The notes: a model not told the origin generated them from the letters alone. A DNA stretch of 35,956 nt from a bacterium (GCA_014803525.1 JAAVBP010000022.1:1-35956); one strand, 5' to 3'; counted from the first letter of the stretch, positions 24,273-33,211 are shown. Made by a program: numbers and translations.

Positions 24273-26166
24273 TTTGTGTCTTTTTAGTGGCCGCCTTTTT
24301 TGCAGCACTACGCGTTTTGGTCGTACCCCCATTAATAATTTCTTTTATTTCATCACCGGTCAGGGTTTCACGTTTCAACAGCTCTTCGGCCAGGCGCACC
24401 ACTGTATCACGATTTGCACGCAACAGCTTGGTCGCACGTGCGTGCGCATCATCCAACCATGCGCGAATTTCCGCATCCACCAGTTCAGCAGTCTTTTCCG
24501 ACGCATTTTCCAGTGGTGCGCGCGTATTAAATGCCGCCGCCTGGTTTACGGCAACCATGCCGATTTTTGGTGACAGACCAGCCGTTGTGATTGAATAACG
24601 CGCCAGACGCGTTGCACCCGCGATATCGGATTCAGCACCTGTTGTGATTTTATCCGCACCAAAGAACAATTCTTCGGCCGCACGTCCCGCCAGGGACACC
24701 GCCAGATTTGCGCGAACCTCAGCGATCGTCATGGATACTTTGTCATCAATCGGCAGATGCTGAACCATCCCAAGGGCACGTCCACGCGGAATAATCGTCG
24801 CCTTGTGGATTGGGTCGGTGACATCTGCGTACATTTGGGAAACAAATGCATGTCCGGCCTCGTGATACGCGGTCAATTTGATGTCTTCGGGACGCATTTT
24901 GCGCAATTTACGTGGCCCCATCAAAATCTTGTCACGGGCCTCTTCGATATCGGGTGTGGCAATTTCGCGGCGACCATTGCGCACGGCATGCAGGGCCGCT
25001 TCGTTCAACAAGTTTTCCAAATCTGCCCCAGAAAATCCGGTTGTGCCACGGGCAACATCCTGCAGGTTTACGGATTCAGATATTTTTACCTTTTTGGAAT
25101 ACAGGTTTAAAATTTCGCGGCGACCGGCCAGATCCGGCAGTTCAATATATACCGAACGATCAAAGCGCCCCGGACGCAGCAGCGCCGGATCCAGCATATC
25201 CGCGCGATTTGTCGCACCGATTACAATTATGCCGGTGTCATTTGAAAAGCCATCCATTTCAATTAACAATTGGTTTAGGGTCTGTTCACGATCCTGGTCA
25301 TTGAATGAATGCTGGCTGCGTTTTTGACCGATGGCATCTATTTCATCAATGAACAATATACATGGCGCATTACGCTTTGCCATTTCAAATATCTCTTTGA
25401 TCTTGGCAACGCCCAGCCCTACAATGATTCCCGAAAAATCACTGCCCGAAGCGGCAAAGAAAGGGACGTTCGCTTCGCCAGCAATTGCACGCGCCAATAA
25501 TGTTTTACCAGTACCCGGCTGGCCCGAGAGTAATATCCCACGTGGCACACGTGCGCCAACGGCCTTGAACTTTTCTTTATTTTTCAAGAAATCCACTATT
25601 TCCATCAATTCTTGCTTTTCAGAATCAATGCCGGCAACATCTTTAAATGTGGTTTTACTGCCGGTTGCGATCTTGGTCGGGTTTTGCCCCATAATACTGC
25701 GTGACAAGCCGCCCGCCGGACCACCACGCATACCGCGAAATATCCACCATATAAACAGCAAACCCATCAAAATCGGAACCCATGTCCCCAAATGTTCTAA
25801 CCATGTTTTTGACGAATCAATCGAAATCGACGCACCATTGGCAGATAATTTTTCCAATAATTCAGGATCATATGCAATCGTTGCACGATACGCTGTTCCA
25901 TCGGCCAGAACGCCACGCGCGTCATTGCCACGAATGCTCATCGTCTTGATATCAGGCGCACGACGCAACACGTCGGAAAATGATAATTCCACCGGTTTGG
26001 CATGGGTCACCCCGCCCGGCATCCCCATCGGTGTGCCACCATCCGTAATAAATGCACGGGCAATTATCGCAATAAACAGCCCGATAAATATTATTAAAAA
26101 TATGGATGAATAATCCTTTTTCGCCTTTGTGCCGGCACCGAATATTTTATTTTTCTTCTTTTGCAT
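24259..26166 (-). CDS. ftsH: ATP-dependent membrane zinc protease FtsH
   Basis: FtsH is a hexameric AAA+ protease that pulls proteins out of the inner membrane and degrades them. The 635 residues contain two membrane segments (about 20-40 and 125-142) around a periplasmic domain. The Walker A is GQPGTGKT (215-222, Gln where Pro is usual), Walker B is ILFIDEID (D274, E275), the second region of homology is LLRPGRFDRS, and the zinc site is HEAGH (435-439) with a later Asp. The pore loop reads IIVGLG instead of the usual MFVGVG, so the conserved Phe is Ile248. Its start overlaps the tilS end by 20 nt, a common alphaproteobacterial gene pair. Confidence 0.96.
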   Translation of the reverse strand: MQKKKNKIFGAGTKAKKDYSSIFLIIFIGLFIAIIARAFITDGGTPMGMPGGVTHAKPVELSFSDVLRRAPDIKTMSIRGNDARGVLADGTAYRATIAYDPELLEKLSANGASISIDSSKTWLEHLGTWVPILMGLLFIWWIFRGMRGGPAGGLSRSIMGQNPTKIATGSKTTFKDVAGIDSEKQELMEIVDFLKNKEKFKAVGARVPRGILLSGQPGTGKTLLARAIAGEANVPFFAASGSDFSGIIVGLGVAKIKEIFEMAKRNAPCILFIDEIDAIGQKRSQHSFNDQDREQTLNQLLIEMDGFSNDTGIIVIGATNRADMLDPALLRPGRFDRSVYIELPDLAGRREILNLYSKKVKISESVNLQDVARGTTGFSGADLENLLNEAALHAVRNGRREIATPDIEEARDKILMGPRKLRKMRPEDIKLTAYHEAGHAFVSQMYADVTDPIHKATIIPRGRALGMVQHLPIDDKVSMTIAEVRANLAVSLAGRAAEELFFGADKITTGAESDIAGATRLARYSITTAGLSPKIGMVAVNQAAAFNTRAPLENASEKTAELVDAEIRAWLDDAHARATKLLRANRDTVVRLAEELLKRETLTGDEIKEIINGGTTKTRSAAKKAATKKTQNAEK

Positions 26167-27130
26167 GTCTATGTTCCCGTTTTTTTCTAAAGCTGGTGCG
26201 TGCGCCTTCGCGCGCGATTATTATCCGCGTCCCCAGACGTCTGATAACGCACCGCCCCAGCGTAAATTTACAATCTGACGATAGATTACGTAGTGCGCCC
26301 TGTAAAGATTTCAAGCGCGGCGGATAATCCCCCCCACCTATTTGCATAATTAACGCCGCAATAAACTGTAGTCTAATATCAGGGCCCAGGTCAAATAGAA
26401 AAGAATCAGAAAATTGTGCCACACCATCATTCATCACAGATGCGATCGCATCATCCACCGCCCTATCTGCAGAATCCGCCACGCGCCGCAAATTACGCAT
26501 AGCCAGCAAGATGCGATCATCTGAAACCCCCAACATGTCGCGCAAAACGTGTCTGTGTTGCCGCATACGAACCCGTGCATAACGTGGATCATCGTTCATT
26601 TCATCATGAAAATATTTGATATTGTGTGTGTCACAGTAACGCACCAGTTCATTGCGCGGCACATCCAGCAATGGACGCACAATCTGGATCCCGTCGCGCA
26701 TTGTGACGGCACGCATCCCGGCCAGACCGCGTACCCCACTGCCCCGGGCCAGATTTAATAAGAACGTTTCAATTTGATCATCGGCCTGGTGCGCAACGAA
26801 CAAGTATCCAATCCCAGCACGCACACAAAAATCCGTCATCAATTTATAACGTGCGGCGCGGGCCGCCGCCTCTATCCCGGTGGGTGGCTTGTCTCCATCC
26901 CACGTAAATATATGACATGGCACATGCAATGCCGAACAAACATCACGAACATATGCAGCCTCAATCCCCGCATTGGGGCGCAGCCCATGATTTACATGCA
27001 GTGCGGTTATATCCATTCCCAATTCATGCAACCAATGCAGCAATGTTACAGAATCAACGCCACCACTGACCGCAACGGCAATGCGACACCCCGCAAATTC
27101 ATGCATAAAATCCAAAAACTTTTGATTCAT
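26147..27130 (-). CDS. tilS: tRNA(Ile)-lysidine synthase
   Basis: TilS adds lysine to C34 of the CAU-anticodon tRNA-Ile so that it reads AUA, an essential activity. The 327 residues carry the PP-loop SGGVDSVTLLHWL, the TALHVNHGLRPNA strand-turn, GIEAAARAARY, and the family block VAHQADDQIETFLLNLARGSGVRGLAGM. The C-terminal part is shorter than in E. coli TilS, as in many alphaproteobacteria. It is followed by ftsH with a 20-nt overlap. The -10 for this gene (TATAAC) overlaps that of the divergent LOG gene. Confidence 0.95.
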   Translation of the reverse strand: MNQKFLDFMHEFAGCRIAVAVSGGVDSVTLLHWLHELGMDITALHVNHGLRPNAGIEAAYVRDVCSALHVPCHIFTWDGDKPPTGIEAAARAARYKLMTDFCVRAGIGYLFVAHQADDQIETFLLNLARGSGVRGLAGMRAVTMRDGIQIVRPLLDVPRNELVRYCDTHNIKYFHDEMNDDPRYARVRMRQHRHVLRDMLGVSDDRILLAMRNLRRVADSADRAVDDAIASVMNDGVAQFSDSFLFDLGPDIRLQFIAALIMQIGGGDYPPRLKSLQGALRNLSSDCKFTLGRCVIRRLGTRIIIAREGARTSFRKKREHRHAKEEK

Positions 27131-27146
27131 AGTTTTTCTATTTTAT

Positions 27147-27154
27147 GTTATAAT
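27147..27154. promoter_or_regulatory. Overlapping divergent -10 boxes of tilS and LOG gene
   Basis: GTTATAAT reads TATAAT (27149-27154) on the plus strand and TATAAC (27147-27152) on the minus strand. The -35 boxes are weak. This repeats the layout at 22329-22336. Confidence 0.5.
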
Positions 27155-27175
27155 TGATAAAAAGAAAGGAAAAAC

Positions 27176-27727
27176 ATGGCTGGTAAATTAAAATCTGTGG
27201 CGGTATATTGCGGACATCAGTTCGGCAACAGTCCGGAATTTGCACGTGATGCGGAAAAAATCGGAACAGAACTTGCGAAAAATGGCATTCGAATTGTGTT
27301 TGGTGGCGGCAATGTCGGATTAATGGGAACAGTCGCATCCGCAGCACTGCGCGCCGGCGGGCATGTAATCGGCGTATCTACACATCACGTTATTGCATTA
27401 CAAGAACCTGCACACGAAGGGATCGATGTTGAAATTGTGGACGGTGTTAATGAACGCAAGCAAAAGATGTTCGAACAGGCCGATGGTTTTATCATATTGC
27501 CGGGCGGAACAGGAACATTAAACGAATTAACCGACATCATGACGATGCAGCAGATTGGCGAAACGACGAAGCCCTTGTTCTTTATGAACACCAACCATTT
27601 CTGGGCACCATTTGCACGCCTGTTGATTCATATGAAGGATTGTGGTTTCTTTGTACGACCCGAAGACTATAATATGCACAGTGCAACCACGCCCGAAGAA
27701 TTACTAAAAAAAGTATTAAACTATTAA
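27176..27727 (+). CDS. LOG-family phosphoribohydrolase
   Basis: The 183-residue protein belongs to the LOG (lysine decarboxylase-like, TIGR00730) family. It has GIRIVFGGGNVGLMG, an ERKQKMFEQADGFIILPGGTGTLNEL block containing the catalytic and phosphate-binding PGGxGTxxE, and a Rossmann-type order of strands. Plant and bacterial members release free cytokinin base from the nucleotide monophosphate; many bacterial ones have a broader purine nucleotide role, so the substrate here is unknown. AAAGGA precedes ATG 27176. The last 4 nt overlap the convergent DUF167 gene. Confidence 0.9.
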   Translation: MAGKLKSVAVYCGHQFGNSPEFARDAEKIGTELAKNGIRIVFGGGNVGLMGTVASAALRAGGHVIGVSTHHVIALQEPAHEGIDVEIVDGVNERKQKMFEQADGFIILPGGTGTLNELTDIMTMQQIGETTKPLFFMNTNHFWAPFARLLIHMKDCGFFVRPEDYNMHSATTPEELLKKVLNY

Positions 27728-27945
27728 TACTCAATAACTTTGTCGCGGGTTGTATGCCCGCGAATTATTTTTATAGATGTTTTTGGCACCCCCAGATGTT
27801 TGGCCAGCATTTTTATTACCGCACTGTTTGCATCGCCGTCGGCGGGCGCGGCGGTGGTGTGTATGCGCAAACTGCCGTCGGGCTGGGATACAACCTGGTT
27901 TAATTTAGCCCGCGGGATAACACGAACACTTATGCGTTCGGACAT
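27724..27945 (-). CDS. DUF167 (YggU-type) small protein
   Basis: The 73-residue protein matches the DUF167/UPF0235 family: RVIPRAKLNQVV near the start, LRIHTTAAPADGDANSAVIKMLAKHLGVPKTSIKIIRGHTTRDK as the conserved core. The family is widespread and has no firmly known function. Its ATG lies inside the last codons of the HIT gene (16-nt overlap), and its end overlaps the convergent LOG gene by 4 nt, showing tight packing. Confidence 0.9.
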   Translation of the reverse strand: MSERISVRVIPRAKLNQVVSQPDGSLRIHTTAAPADGDANSAVIKMLAKHLGVPKTSIKIIRGHTTRDKVIEY

Positions 27946-28310
27946 TGAATTACCTTTTCAAATTCTGGTGTTTTAGCACCAGCCACAATATGCAAATGAA
28001 AATGGAATACAGATTGTGCAAACAACGGTGCGTCCGCGCCGGCATTTGCCAAAATATTAAAGTTTTCGTTTATCCCCAGTTTTTTTGCCGTTTGGCTAAA
28101 ACATTCCCAGAATCCAGCCTGTTCGTCGACAGGGGCGTGGGTTACAAAATCCAAAATGTTTTTATATGGCCCCTTTGGTATTACCAATGCATGTGTCGAA
28201 AACATGGGGCGTACATCATAAAAACTTAGCGCATATTCGTTTTCACATATTTTATTGCATGGAATTTCACCACGGATAATTTTTGCAAACACATTGTCTT
28301 TGTCGTACAT
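27930..28310 (-). CDS. HIT-family nucleotide hydrolase/transferase
   Basis: The 126-residue protein has the N-terminal FAKIIRGEIPCNKICENEYALSFYDVRP typical of HinT-like proteins, the THALVIPKGPYKNI block, and the histidine triad HFHLHIV near the C-terminus (the central His is the nucleophile). It lacks the usual Trp-rich C-terminal tail of HinT and ends FEKVIQCPNA. Family members hydrolyse AMP conjugates such as AMP-lysine. The substrate is unknown here. GGGGAA precedes ATG 28310. It is first in an operon with the DUF167 gene and diverges from groES. Confidence 0.9.
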   Translation of the reverse strand: MYDKDNVFAKIIRGEIPCNKICENEYALSFYDVRPMFSTHALVIPKGPYKNILDFVTHAPVDEQAGFWECFSQTAKKLGINENFNILANAGADAPLFAQSVFHFHLHIVAGAKTPEFEKVIQCPNA

Positions 28311-28370
28311 ATTTTTATTCCCCTTGTCTGATTGGTTTTAGAATAGTACACTACTTTCCCGAAAGCAAGA

Positions 28371-28398
28371 CTTGAAATTATGCGGCGGCGCATTATAT
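28371..28398 (+). promoter_or_regulatory. RpoH-type heat-shock promoter of groESL
   Basis: CTTGAA (28371-28376) is followed after 12-14 nt by CGCATTATAT, close to the alphaproteobacterial sigma-32 pattern. No CIRCE inverted repeat (TTAGCACTC-N9-GAGTGCTAA) is present, so HrcA control is unlikely. Confidence 0.5.
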
Positions 28399-28422
28399 CA
28401 AGCGTACAGCAAAGGAGATAAC

Positions 28423-28710
28423 ATGCTAAAACCATTAAATAATTACGTTCTGTTGCAGCGGTTAGAAGAAGAAACAAAAACCGCCGGCGGCATTATAATT
28501 CCCGATAACGCCAAGGAAAAACCATCACGCGGTCGTGTTATTGAAGCCGGTGATGGCGAATTTTCGCACGGCGTGCGCGTGCCAATGACGGTAAAGGCCG
28601 GCGATGTTGTTTTATTCGCCAAATGGGCGTCATCTGCAAATGAAGTTAAAATTGACGGCAAAGATTACGTTATTATCAAAGAAAATGACATATTGGGCAT
28701 TTTGAAATAA
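28423..28710 (+). CDS. groES: Co-chaperonin GroES
   Basis: GroES is the seven-subunit lid of the GroEL folding chamber. The 95 residues follow the family closely: [17 protein letters not shown], the mobile loop [21 protein letters not shown], and [40 protein letters not shown] 28423 has an ideal AAAGGAG. groEL begins 13 nt after the stop. Confidence 0.97.
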   Translation: MLKPLNNYVLLQRLEEETKTAGGIIIPDNAKEKPSRGRVIEAGDGEFSHGVRVPMTVKAGDVVLFAKWASSANEVKIDGKDYVIIKENDILGILK

Positions 28711-28723
28711 GAAAGGAATAAAA

Positions 28724-30343
28724 ATGGCAAAAGAAATCGTATTTAATACAGATAAACTGGCGGCGGGGGCGGATAAACTGGCCAACGCTGTAAAAATCAC
28801 TATGGGGCCAAAGGGTCGTACGGTTATTATCGAAAAATCATATGGCGCGCCGGTTGCGACCAAAGACGGTGTAACCGTGGCGAAAGCTGTATCCTTGGCC
28901 GATCCCCAAGAAAACATCGGCGCACGCCTGATTCAAGAAGTTGCAAAAAAGGCCGGCGATGATGCGGGTGACGGAACGACAACTGCAACGGTATTGGCCC
29001 AGAAATTAATCCGCGAAGGACGTCGCGTAATCGCGGCCGGTATGAATCCGATGGATGTAAAGCGTGGTATTGATATCGCGACCGCCGCCGTTGTGGCCGA
29101 CATTGACAAGCATGCACGTCCGGTAAAAAACAGCGCTGAAATCGCCCAGGTTGCGACAATTTCTGCAAACAGCGATCGTGACATTGGTGAAAAAATCGCA
29201 AATGCCATGGAGCGTGTTGGCAAAGAAGGCGTTATAACCGTTGAAGAGGCCAAGGGACTGGAAACAGAAATCGATGTTGTCGAAGGTATGCAGTTTGACC
29301 AGGGATTCATGTCGCCCTATTTCGTGACAAACAGCGAAAAGATGTTGGCGGAATTAGATGGCGCCCAGATTTTGGTATCAGAAAAGAAAATCACAGGGTT
29401 GCAGGCGTTGTTGCCGATACTGGAACCGATTGCACAATCGGGGCGGCCGCTGTTGATTATTGCCGAAGACGTCGAATCCGAAGCGTTAGCTACATTGGTA
29501 TTAAATCGTCTGCGTGGTGGATTAAAAGTATGTGCGGTAAAGGCACCAGGATTCGGTGATCGCCGCAAAGAAATGCTGAAAGACATTGCAATTGTGACGG
29601 GTGCGACCGTTATCTCTGACGATATGGGGATGACATTTGAAAATATTTCCATGGATGTTTTGGGTACGGCAAAAAAAGTTGTTGTGTCCAAGGATTCCAC
29701 ATTACTGGCCCATGGTGGCGGCGATAAACGTGCGATTAGCGCACGCGCGGATGAAATCCGTAATGCAATTGAAAACACCACCAGTGACTATGACCGTGAA
29801 AAATTGTCTGAACGCCTGGCCAAACTGGTCGGTGGCGTCGCCGTTATCAAGGTTGGCGGCATGACCGAGGTTGAGGTAAAAGAAAAGAAAGACCGCGTTG
29901 ACGACGCATTGGCGGCGACACGTGCGGCGGTGGCCGGCGGTATTGTTGCCGGTGGCGGCGTTGCACTGGTGCGCGCGGTCGCAGCGTTAGACAAGGTTAA
30001 AGGCGACAATGCAGACCAGAATGTTGGTATTGATATCGTACGTCGCACCCTTGTCGCGCCATGTGCCCAGATTGCTGAAAACGCGGGCGTATCCGGCGAA
30101 ATCGTTGTAGGCAAGGTTATGGAGGCCAAGGATTATAACACCGGCTATAACGCCCAGACCGGCGAATATGTCGACATGATCCAGGCGGGTATTATCGACC
30201 CGGCAAAAGTCGTAAAAACCGCTATTCAGGCCGCGGCCAGCACATCTGGCGCAATCCTGACAACCGGTGCGGTAATGTCTGAAATCCCAGAAGAAAAACC
30301 AGCCGCATCCCAAATGCCGGGCGGCATGCCGGGAATGATGTAA
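28724..30343 (+). CDS. groEL: Chaperonin GroEL
   Basis: GroEL forms the double-ring chamber for protein folding. The 539 residues include [19 protein letters not shown], the ATP-binding [10 protein letters not shown], an apical domain, [18 protein letters not shown] of the C-terminal equatorial part, and a GGMPGMM tail. The length and motifs are standard. AAAGGA lies before the ATG. It is co-transcribed with groES and ends at a strong hairpin. Confidence 0.98.
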   Translation: MAKEIVFNTDKLAAGADKLANAVKITMGPKGRTVIIEKSYGAPVATKDGVTVAKAVSLADPQENIGARLIQEVAKKAGDDAGDGTTTATVLAQKLIREGRRVIAAGMNPMDVKRGIDIATAAVVADIDKHARPVKNSAEIAQVATISANSDRDIGEKIANAMERVGKEGVITVEEAKGLETEIDVVEGMQFDQGFMSPYFVTNSEKMLAELDGAQILVSEKKITGLQALLPILEPIAQSGRPLLIIAEDVESEALATLVLNRLRGGLKVCAVKAPGFGDRRKEMLKDIAIVTGATVISDDMGMTFENISMDVLGTAKKVVVSKDSTLLAHGGGDKRAISARADEIRNAIENTTSDYDREKLSERLAKLVGGVAVIKVGGMTEVEVKEKKDRVDDALAATRAAVAGGIVAGGGVALVRAVAALDKVKGDNADQNVGIDIVRRTLVAPCAQIAENAGVSGEIVVGKVMEAKDYNTGYNAQTGEYVDMIQAGIIDPAKVVKTAIQAAASTSGAILTTGAVMSEIPEEKPAASQMPGGMPGMM

Positions 30344-30354
30344 AGCATCACTAT

Positions 30355-30385
30355 AAAAATCCCCACAATTTTGTGGGGATTTTTC
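30355..30385. terminator. groESL terminator
   Basis: ATCCCCACAA and TTGTGGGGAT pair directly, flanked by A and T tracts. It also faces the acetyltransferase genes arriving on the minus strand. Confidence 0.88.
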
Positions 30386-30408
30386 TTATTTCTGATTTTG
30401 ATAAAACT

Positions 30409-30591
30409 TTACATAGTTATTAAAACGCATCTGCAATTCTTGACATCTTGGCACACCCAATCATTAATGTCTTCAAAATAGTTGCTGTTGTTATAATTTG
30501 AATACATGGTCTGGGCACAAATATGTCTAAAATCATGCCAGACACATGGTGCTGACTGATCGAATATTGGCAAAATTATTATGTATGACAT
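30409..30591 (-). pseudogene. Truncated third copy of the GNAT tandem
   Basis: A 60-residue open frame starts MSYIIILPIFDQSAPCVWHDFRHI, clearly the N-terminus of the two acetyltransferases upstream (IIPIFDQSAPSVWHSFAHI and IQPIFNQAAPSVWHSFAHI). It stops after about the first quarter, before the acetyl-CoA site. No further homology is seen downstream before the groEL terminator. It is a gene remnant or a decayed duplicate. Confidence 0.75.
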
Positions 30592-30607
30592 ATTCTTACC
30601 AGTTATA

Positions 30608-31315
30608 CTACCGAACATATGAATTAAACATGTTTTGCAGAATATTTTTAACATAACTGGAATTGCCATTACCACGCAGGCATGGCACAGTCGTTCCCGC
30701 CCCGATATAACCATCAACGCATGATTTATCATCAAAATGCACAAACATGGGCTGATGTTCCCTGTTTACCGCAAACTTATCAAAATTGGGGTTAATTTCA
30801 AGACAATGGCGATTCAACGACGCAGAAACCTGAAATACAGGTATAAAACTACAACGAATATTAGTGTTTAAAGATTTAATATAATGATTGGTGTGTGAAT
30901 ATGACTTGTACCCGTGCGCTTCATAAAAACCCATCGCATTTGCCAGCGAGATTAATTCAACCGATGTTGCAACCAGCGATAATGCTGTTTCGGCCCAGGA
31001 TAACAGCCGTGTACCGGTTCTGTTCCCATGATATTGGGGCAGAACAAATAAAGAATCTACACATCCGTAACGTGCCGCGGCATACCCCAGAATAAAGCCA
31101 ACCATATCATCACCATCATATGCACCGAATGCATATTTGCATCCGCGCTTGTTTTGCCAATCTGTGGACATTTTGTTTACCAGCGTGTTTTCTTTATCGG
31201 CAAGCGAATCTATATCATGATCCGGATAACTGGCAACTGCACGAATATGCGCAAAGCTATGCCATACAGATGGCGCGGATTGATCGAAAATCGGAATTAT
31301 ATTTATATCTGACAT
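30608..31315 (-). CDS. GNAT-family acetyltransferase, degenerate acetyl-CoA loop
   Basis: The 235-residue protein has a GNAT domain in its N-terminal two thirds: DDMVGFILGYAAARYGCVDSLFVLPQYHGNRTGTRLLSWAE, then a strand-helix with NAMGFYEAHGYKSY, a classic GNAT ending. The acetyl-CoA loop reads HGNRTG where the paralogue upstream has the canonical RHGIG, so binding may be weakened. A C-terminal extension (about 165-235), INPNFDKF...PMFVHFDDKS, is shared only with that paralogue. GGGGGG precedes the ATG. It is the second of three tandem copies. The substrate is unknown. Confidence 0.82.
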   Translation of the reverse strand: MSDINIIPIFDQSAPSVWHSFAHIRAVASYPDHDIDSLADKENTLVNKMSTDWQNKRGCKYAFGAYDGDDMVGFILGYAAARYGCVDSLFVLPQYHGNRTGTRLLSWAETALSLVATSVELISLANAMGFYEAHGYKSYSHTNHYIKSLNTNIRCSFIPVFQVSASLNRHCLEINPNFDKFAVNREHQPMFVHFDDKSCVDGYIGAGTTVPCLRGNGNSSYVKNILQNMFNSYVR

Positions 31316-31335
31316 TAATAAATCCCCCCATTAAA

Positions 31336-32061
31336 TTATCTGGCGCACATATACGCCTGGTATGCCATACGCAGTTTCTGTTCAGTATCCGGCGCACATA
31401 ATTCCGAACACGCGTTCATTACACATCCCTTGCCGTCTGGGGATTGTGTTATATATCCGCCAATTACCGCCGGCGATACAAAATATGCAAATATGGGACG
31501 GGCATCTTTATTCACAACATCCGGGTTAAAATTCGGATCCAGCATTTTAAAGCTGCGCGTCAGTGCATGGTCACAATAAAATATCGGTGTCACAAATTCC
31601 TTGGGATCACACGATATTTGTTTATAATACAAACATCCCCCGGGAATTAGATATTTGTATTTATTGGCCCTGTAAAAAGGCTCACCATTATTCGACGACA
31701 CAACGAATACCGTATCACAATAGTTATAGACGGCCTGCTCGCCCGCGGTTAACAATGCGCGACCAATACCGTGCCTTTGATATTTTGGCAAAACGTGCAA
31801 CGCATCAATATATGCCACACTTTTATCACCGCCAATCTGGATAAATCCAACCATAGTCGCACCGATATATGCACCAAATGCCGCCGATAATTGTGTACTG
31901 TGCACCTGGTGTGCGGCGATGCATGTGCGTCGCCAATTATCAATATATTCAGAATCATATACAGATCCATAACTATTGGCCTGAAAATGTATATGCGCAA
32001 AGCTATGCCATACAGATGGCGCCGCCTGATTGAAAATTGGTTGTATTTTGATTTGTTGCAT
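31336..32061 (-). CDS. GNAT-family acetyltransferase, first of a tandem
   Basis: The 241-residue protein carries a canonical GNAT motif A (YIDALHVLPKYQRHGIGRALLTAGE), preceded by the strand AAFGAYIGATMVGFIQIG and followed by VVSSNNGEPFYRANKYKYL. A C-terminal extension (LDPNFNPDVVNKDARPIFAYF) is shared with the next gene. It is the only copy of the three with an intact acetyl-CoA loop and full length. I chose ATG 32061 (MQQIKIQPIF). A TTGACA-N16-TATTAA promoter ends 7 nt before it and there is no Shine-Dalgarno. The substrate is unknown. Confidence 0.85.
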   Translation of the reverse strand: MQQIKIQPIFNQAAPSVWHSFAHIHFQANSYGSVYDSEYIDNWRRTCIAAHQVHSTQLSAAFGAYIGATMVGFIQIGGDKSVAYIDALHVLPKYQRHGIGRALLTAGEQAVYNYCDTVFVVSSNNGEPFYRANKYKYLIPGGCLYYKQISCDPKEFVTPIFYCDHALTRSFKMLDPNFNPDVVNKDARPIFAYFVSPAVIGGYITQSPDGKGCVMNACSELCAPDTEQKLRMAYQAYMCAR

Positions 32062-32068
32062 AACAACA

Positions 32069-32096
32069 TTAATAACACAAACGCTCAATTTGTCAA
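32069..32096 (-). promoter_or_regulatory. Promoter of the acetyltransferase tandem
   Basis: Perfect TTGACA (32091-32096), 16 nt, then TATTAA (32069-32074) on the minus strand, ending 7 nt before ATG 32061. It is a probable leaderless start. Confidence 0.65.
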
Positions 32097-32107
32097 TGCG
32101 TTTTTCC

Positions 32108-32136
32108 TTGTTATGCTATATCAAACCAGGTATAAT
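32108..32136 (+). promoter_or_regulatory. Promoter of the second SFPxTIND M23 gene
   Basis: TTGTTA (32108-32113), 17 nt, then a perfect TATAAT (32131-32136), ending 13 nt before ATG 32150. The leader would be only about 7 nt. Confidence 0.65.
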
Positions 32137-32149
32137 TATACGCACCAGA

Positions 32150-33187
32150 ATGAGAAACTATTATAATCTTTTTATGTTGATGCTGTTTATTGGCACCACC
32201 ACAATGGCGAATGCGGGCCTGCTAGAAAAAACAAGTTTTCCAACAACAATTAACGATATAGATCGATCAAATCAAACGGAAAACAAACTTGCCGGATACG
32301 CCCCGTTCAAGGACGCAGACGCATATCTGGCAATACAGATGGAATCAATCCACGAAGAACTGCAACACGAAATAGAACAGGCCGAACAAGAACACGAGAT
32401 ATTCTGTATAGGCCCCGGACGCAATGCACCGGAATGTCAGCCATACACACCACCAACACAAGATAAACAGCCACATCACCAGCAGCAAGATCCACAAAAT
32501 CAATCCAAAGCGCCGGACGATGGAAACAATAACGGCAATACTTTACCAAATCAAAATCAGACCCAACAACCATCACAGGATAACAAACCTATTATAAATG
32601 GCCAATCCGGACAATATTGTTCGTTAAAACATCCACACATACCGGACGATCAGACATTGCCATTGGGGGTGCCACTGTCACCGGAATTGGATGTATATGC
32701 CAAGGCACAACGCGGACTGGTTTGTTCCGGGTTCAGTATCGGACGTGGTGGTGGATGGAAACATCATGGTGCCGACATTGGATGCGGTGAAAAATATTTT
32801 GGCACGCCCGTCTTTGCCAGTGGCTGTGGCCGCGTTGTTATTGTAAAACACGATAATGGTGATTCAACCGCCGGAAATTATATAGTCATTGAACACGCCA
32901 ACGGTTTCAGATCATGGTATATGCATCTGGATAAAATTTATGTTACCAACGGGCAAGATGTTCAGGCCGGATGTCAGATTGGCGTCGTTGGCCATACCGG
33001 CGGCAGTGTCGGCCTGAAACGCCAGGGTAAATCATGGCGCATTCCAAAATCGAACAGTCATCTGCATTATGAATTAACCAATTCCAAACATCCATCGGTT
33101 ATGAATACCCCCACGGGCACCATCCAGATCAAGGGTTATTTGAAAAATTCGTTTGATCCGATCGAAACATTGAAATATAAACATTAA
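32150..33187 (+). CDS. Secreted M23-family peptidase with SFPxTIND N-terminus, second copy
   Basis: The 345-residue protein starts with a signal peptide (LFMLMLFIGTTTMANA), then LLEKTSFPTTINDI, an acidic helix (about 60-90) and a long Gln/Pro/Asn-rich linker (about 105-155). The C-terminal M23 domain has HHGADIGCG, WYMHLDKIY and SHLHYEL, so the zinc ligands are present. It shares order, N-terminal motif and linker type with the gene at 20211, but the sequences have diverged widely. Six or more Cys in the mature part suggest disulphides. It is presumed to cut peptidoglycan peptides. The link to the conserved N-terminal motif is unexplained. ATG 32150 begins the signal peptide. Confidence 0.87.
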   Translation: MRNYYNLFMLMLFIGTTTMANAGLLEKTSFPTTINDIDRSNQTENKLAGYAPFKDADAYLAIQMESIHEELQHEIEQAEQEHEIFCIGPGRNAPECQPYTPPTQDKQPHHQQQDPQNQSKAPDDGNNNGNTLPNQNQTQQPSQDNKPIINGQSGQYCSLKHPHIPDDQTLPLGVPLSPELDVYAKAQRGLVCSGFSIGRGGGWKHHGADIGCGEKYFGTPVFASGCGRVVIVKHDNGDSTAGNYIVIEHANGFRSWYMHLDKIYVTNGQDVQAGCQIGVVGHTGGSVGLKRQGKSWRIPKSNSHLHYELTNSKHPSVMNTPTGTIQIKGYLKNSFDPIETLKYKH

Positions 33188-33211
33188 AAACGGGGCGATG
33201 CCCCGTTTTTT
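33186..33211. terminator. Bidirectional terminator
   Basis: AAAACGGGGC and GCCCCGTTTT pair around GAT, between two convergent genes. The arms reach into both stop codons. Confidence 0.85.

Noticed and set aside
24878-26113. Plus-strand open frames of 117-260 codons opposite ftsH
   Set aside because: They lie wholly antisense to a gene with all FtsH motifs. They show no protein family features.
28827-30313. Minus-strand open frames opposite groEL
   Set aside because: They are antisense to an unmistakable groEL and a product of its codon bias.
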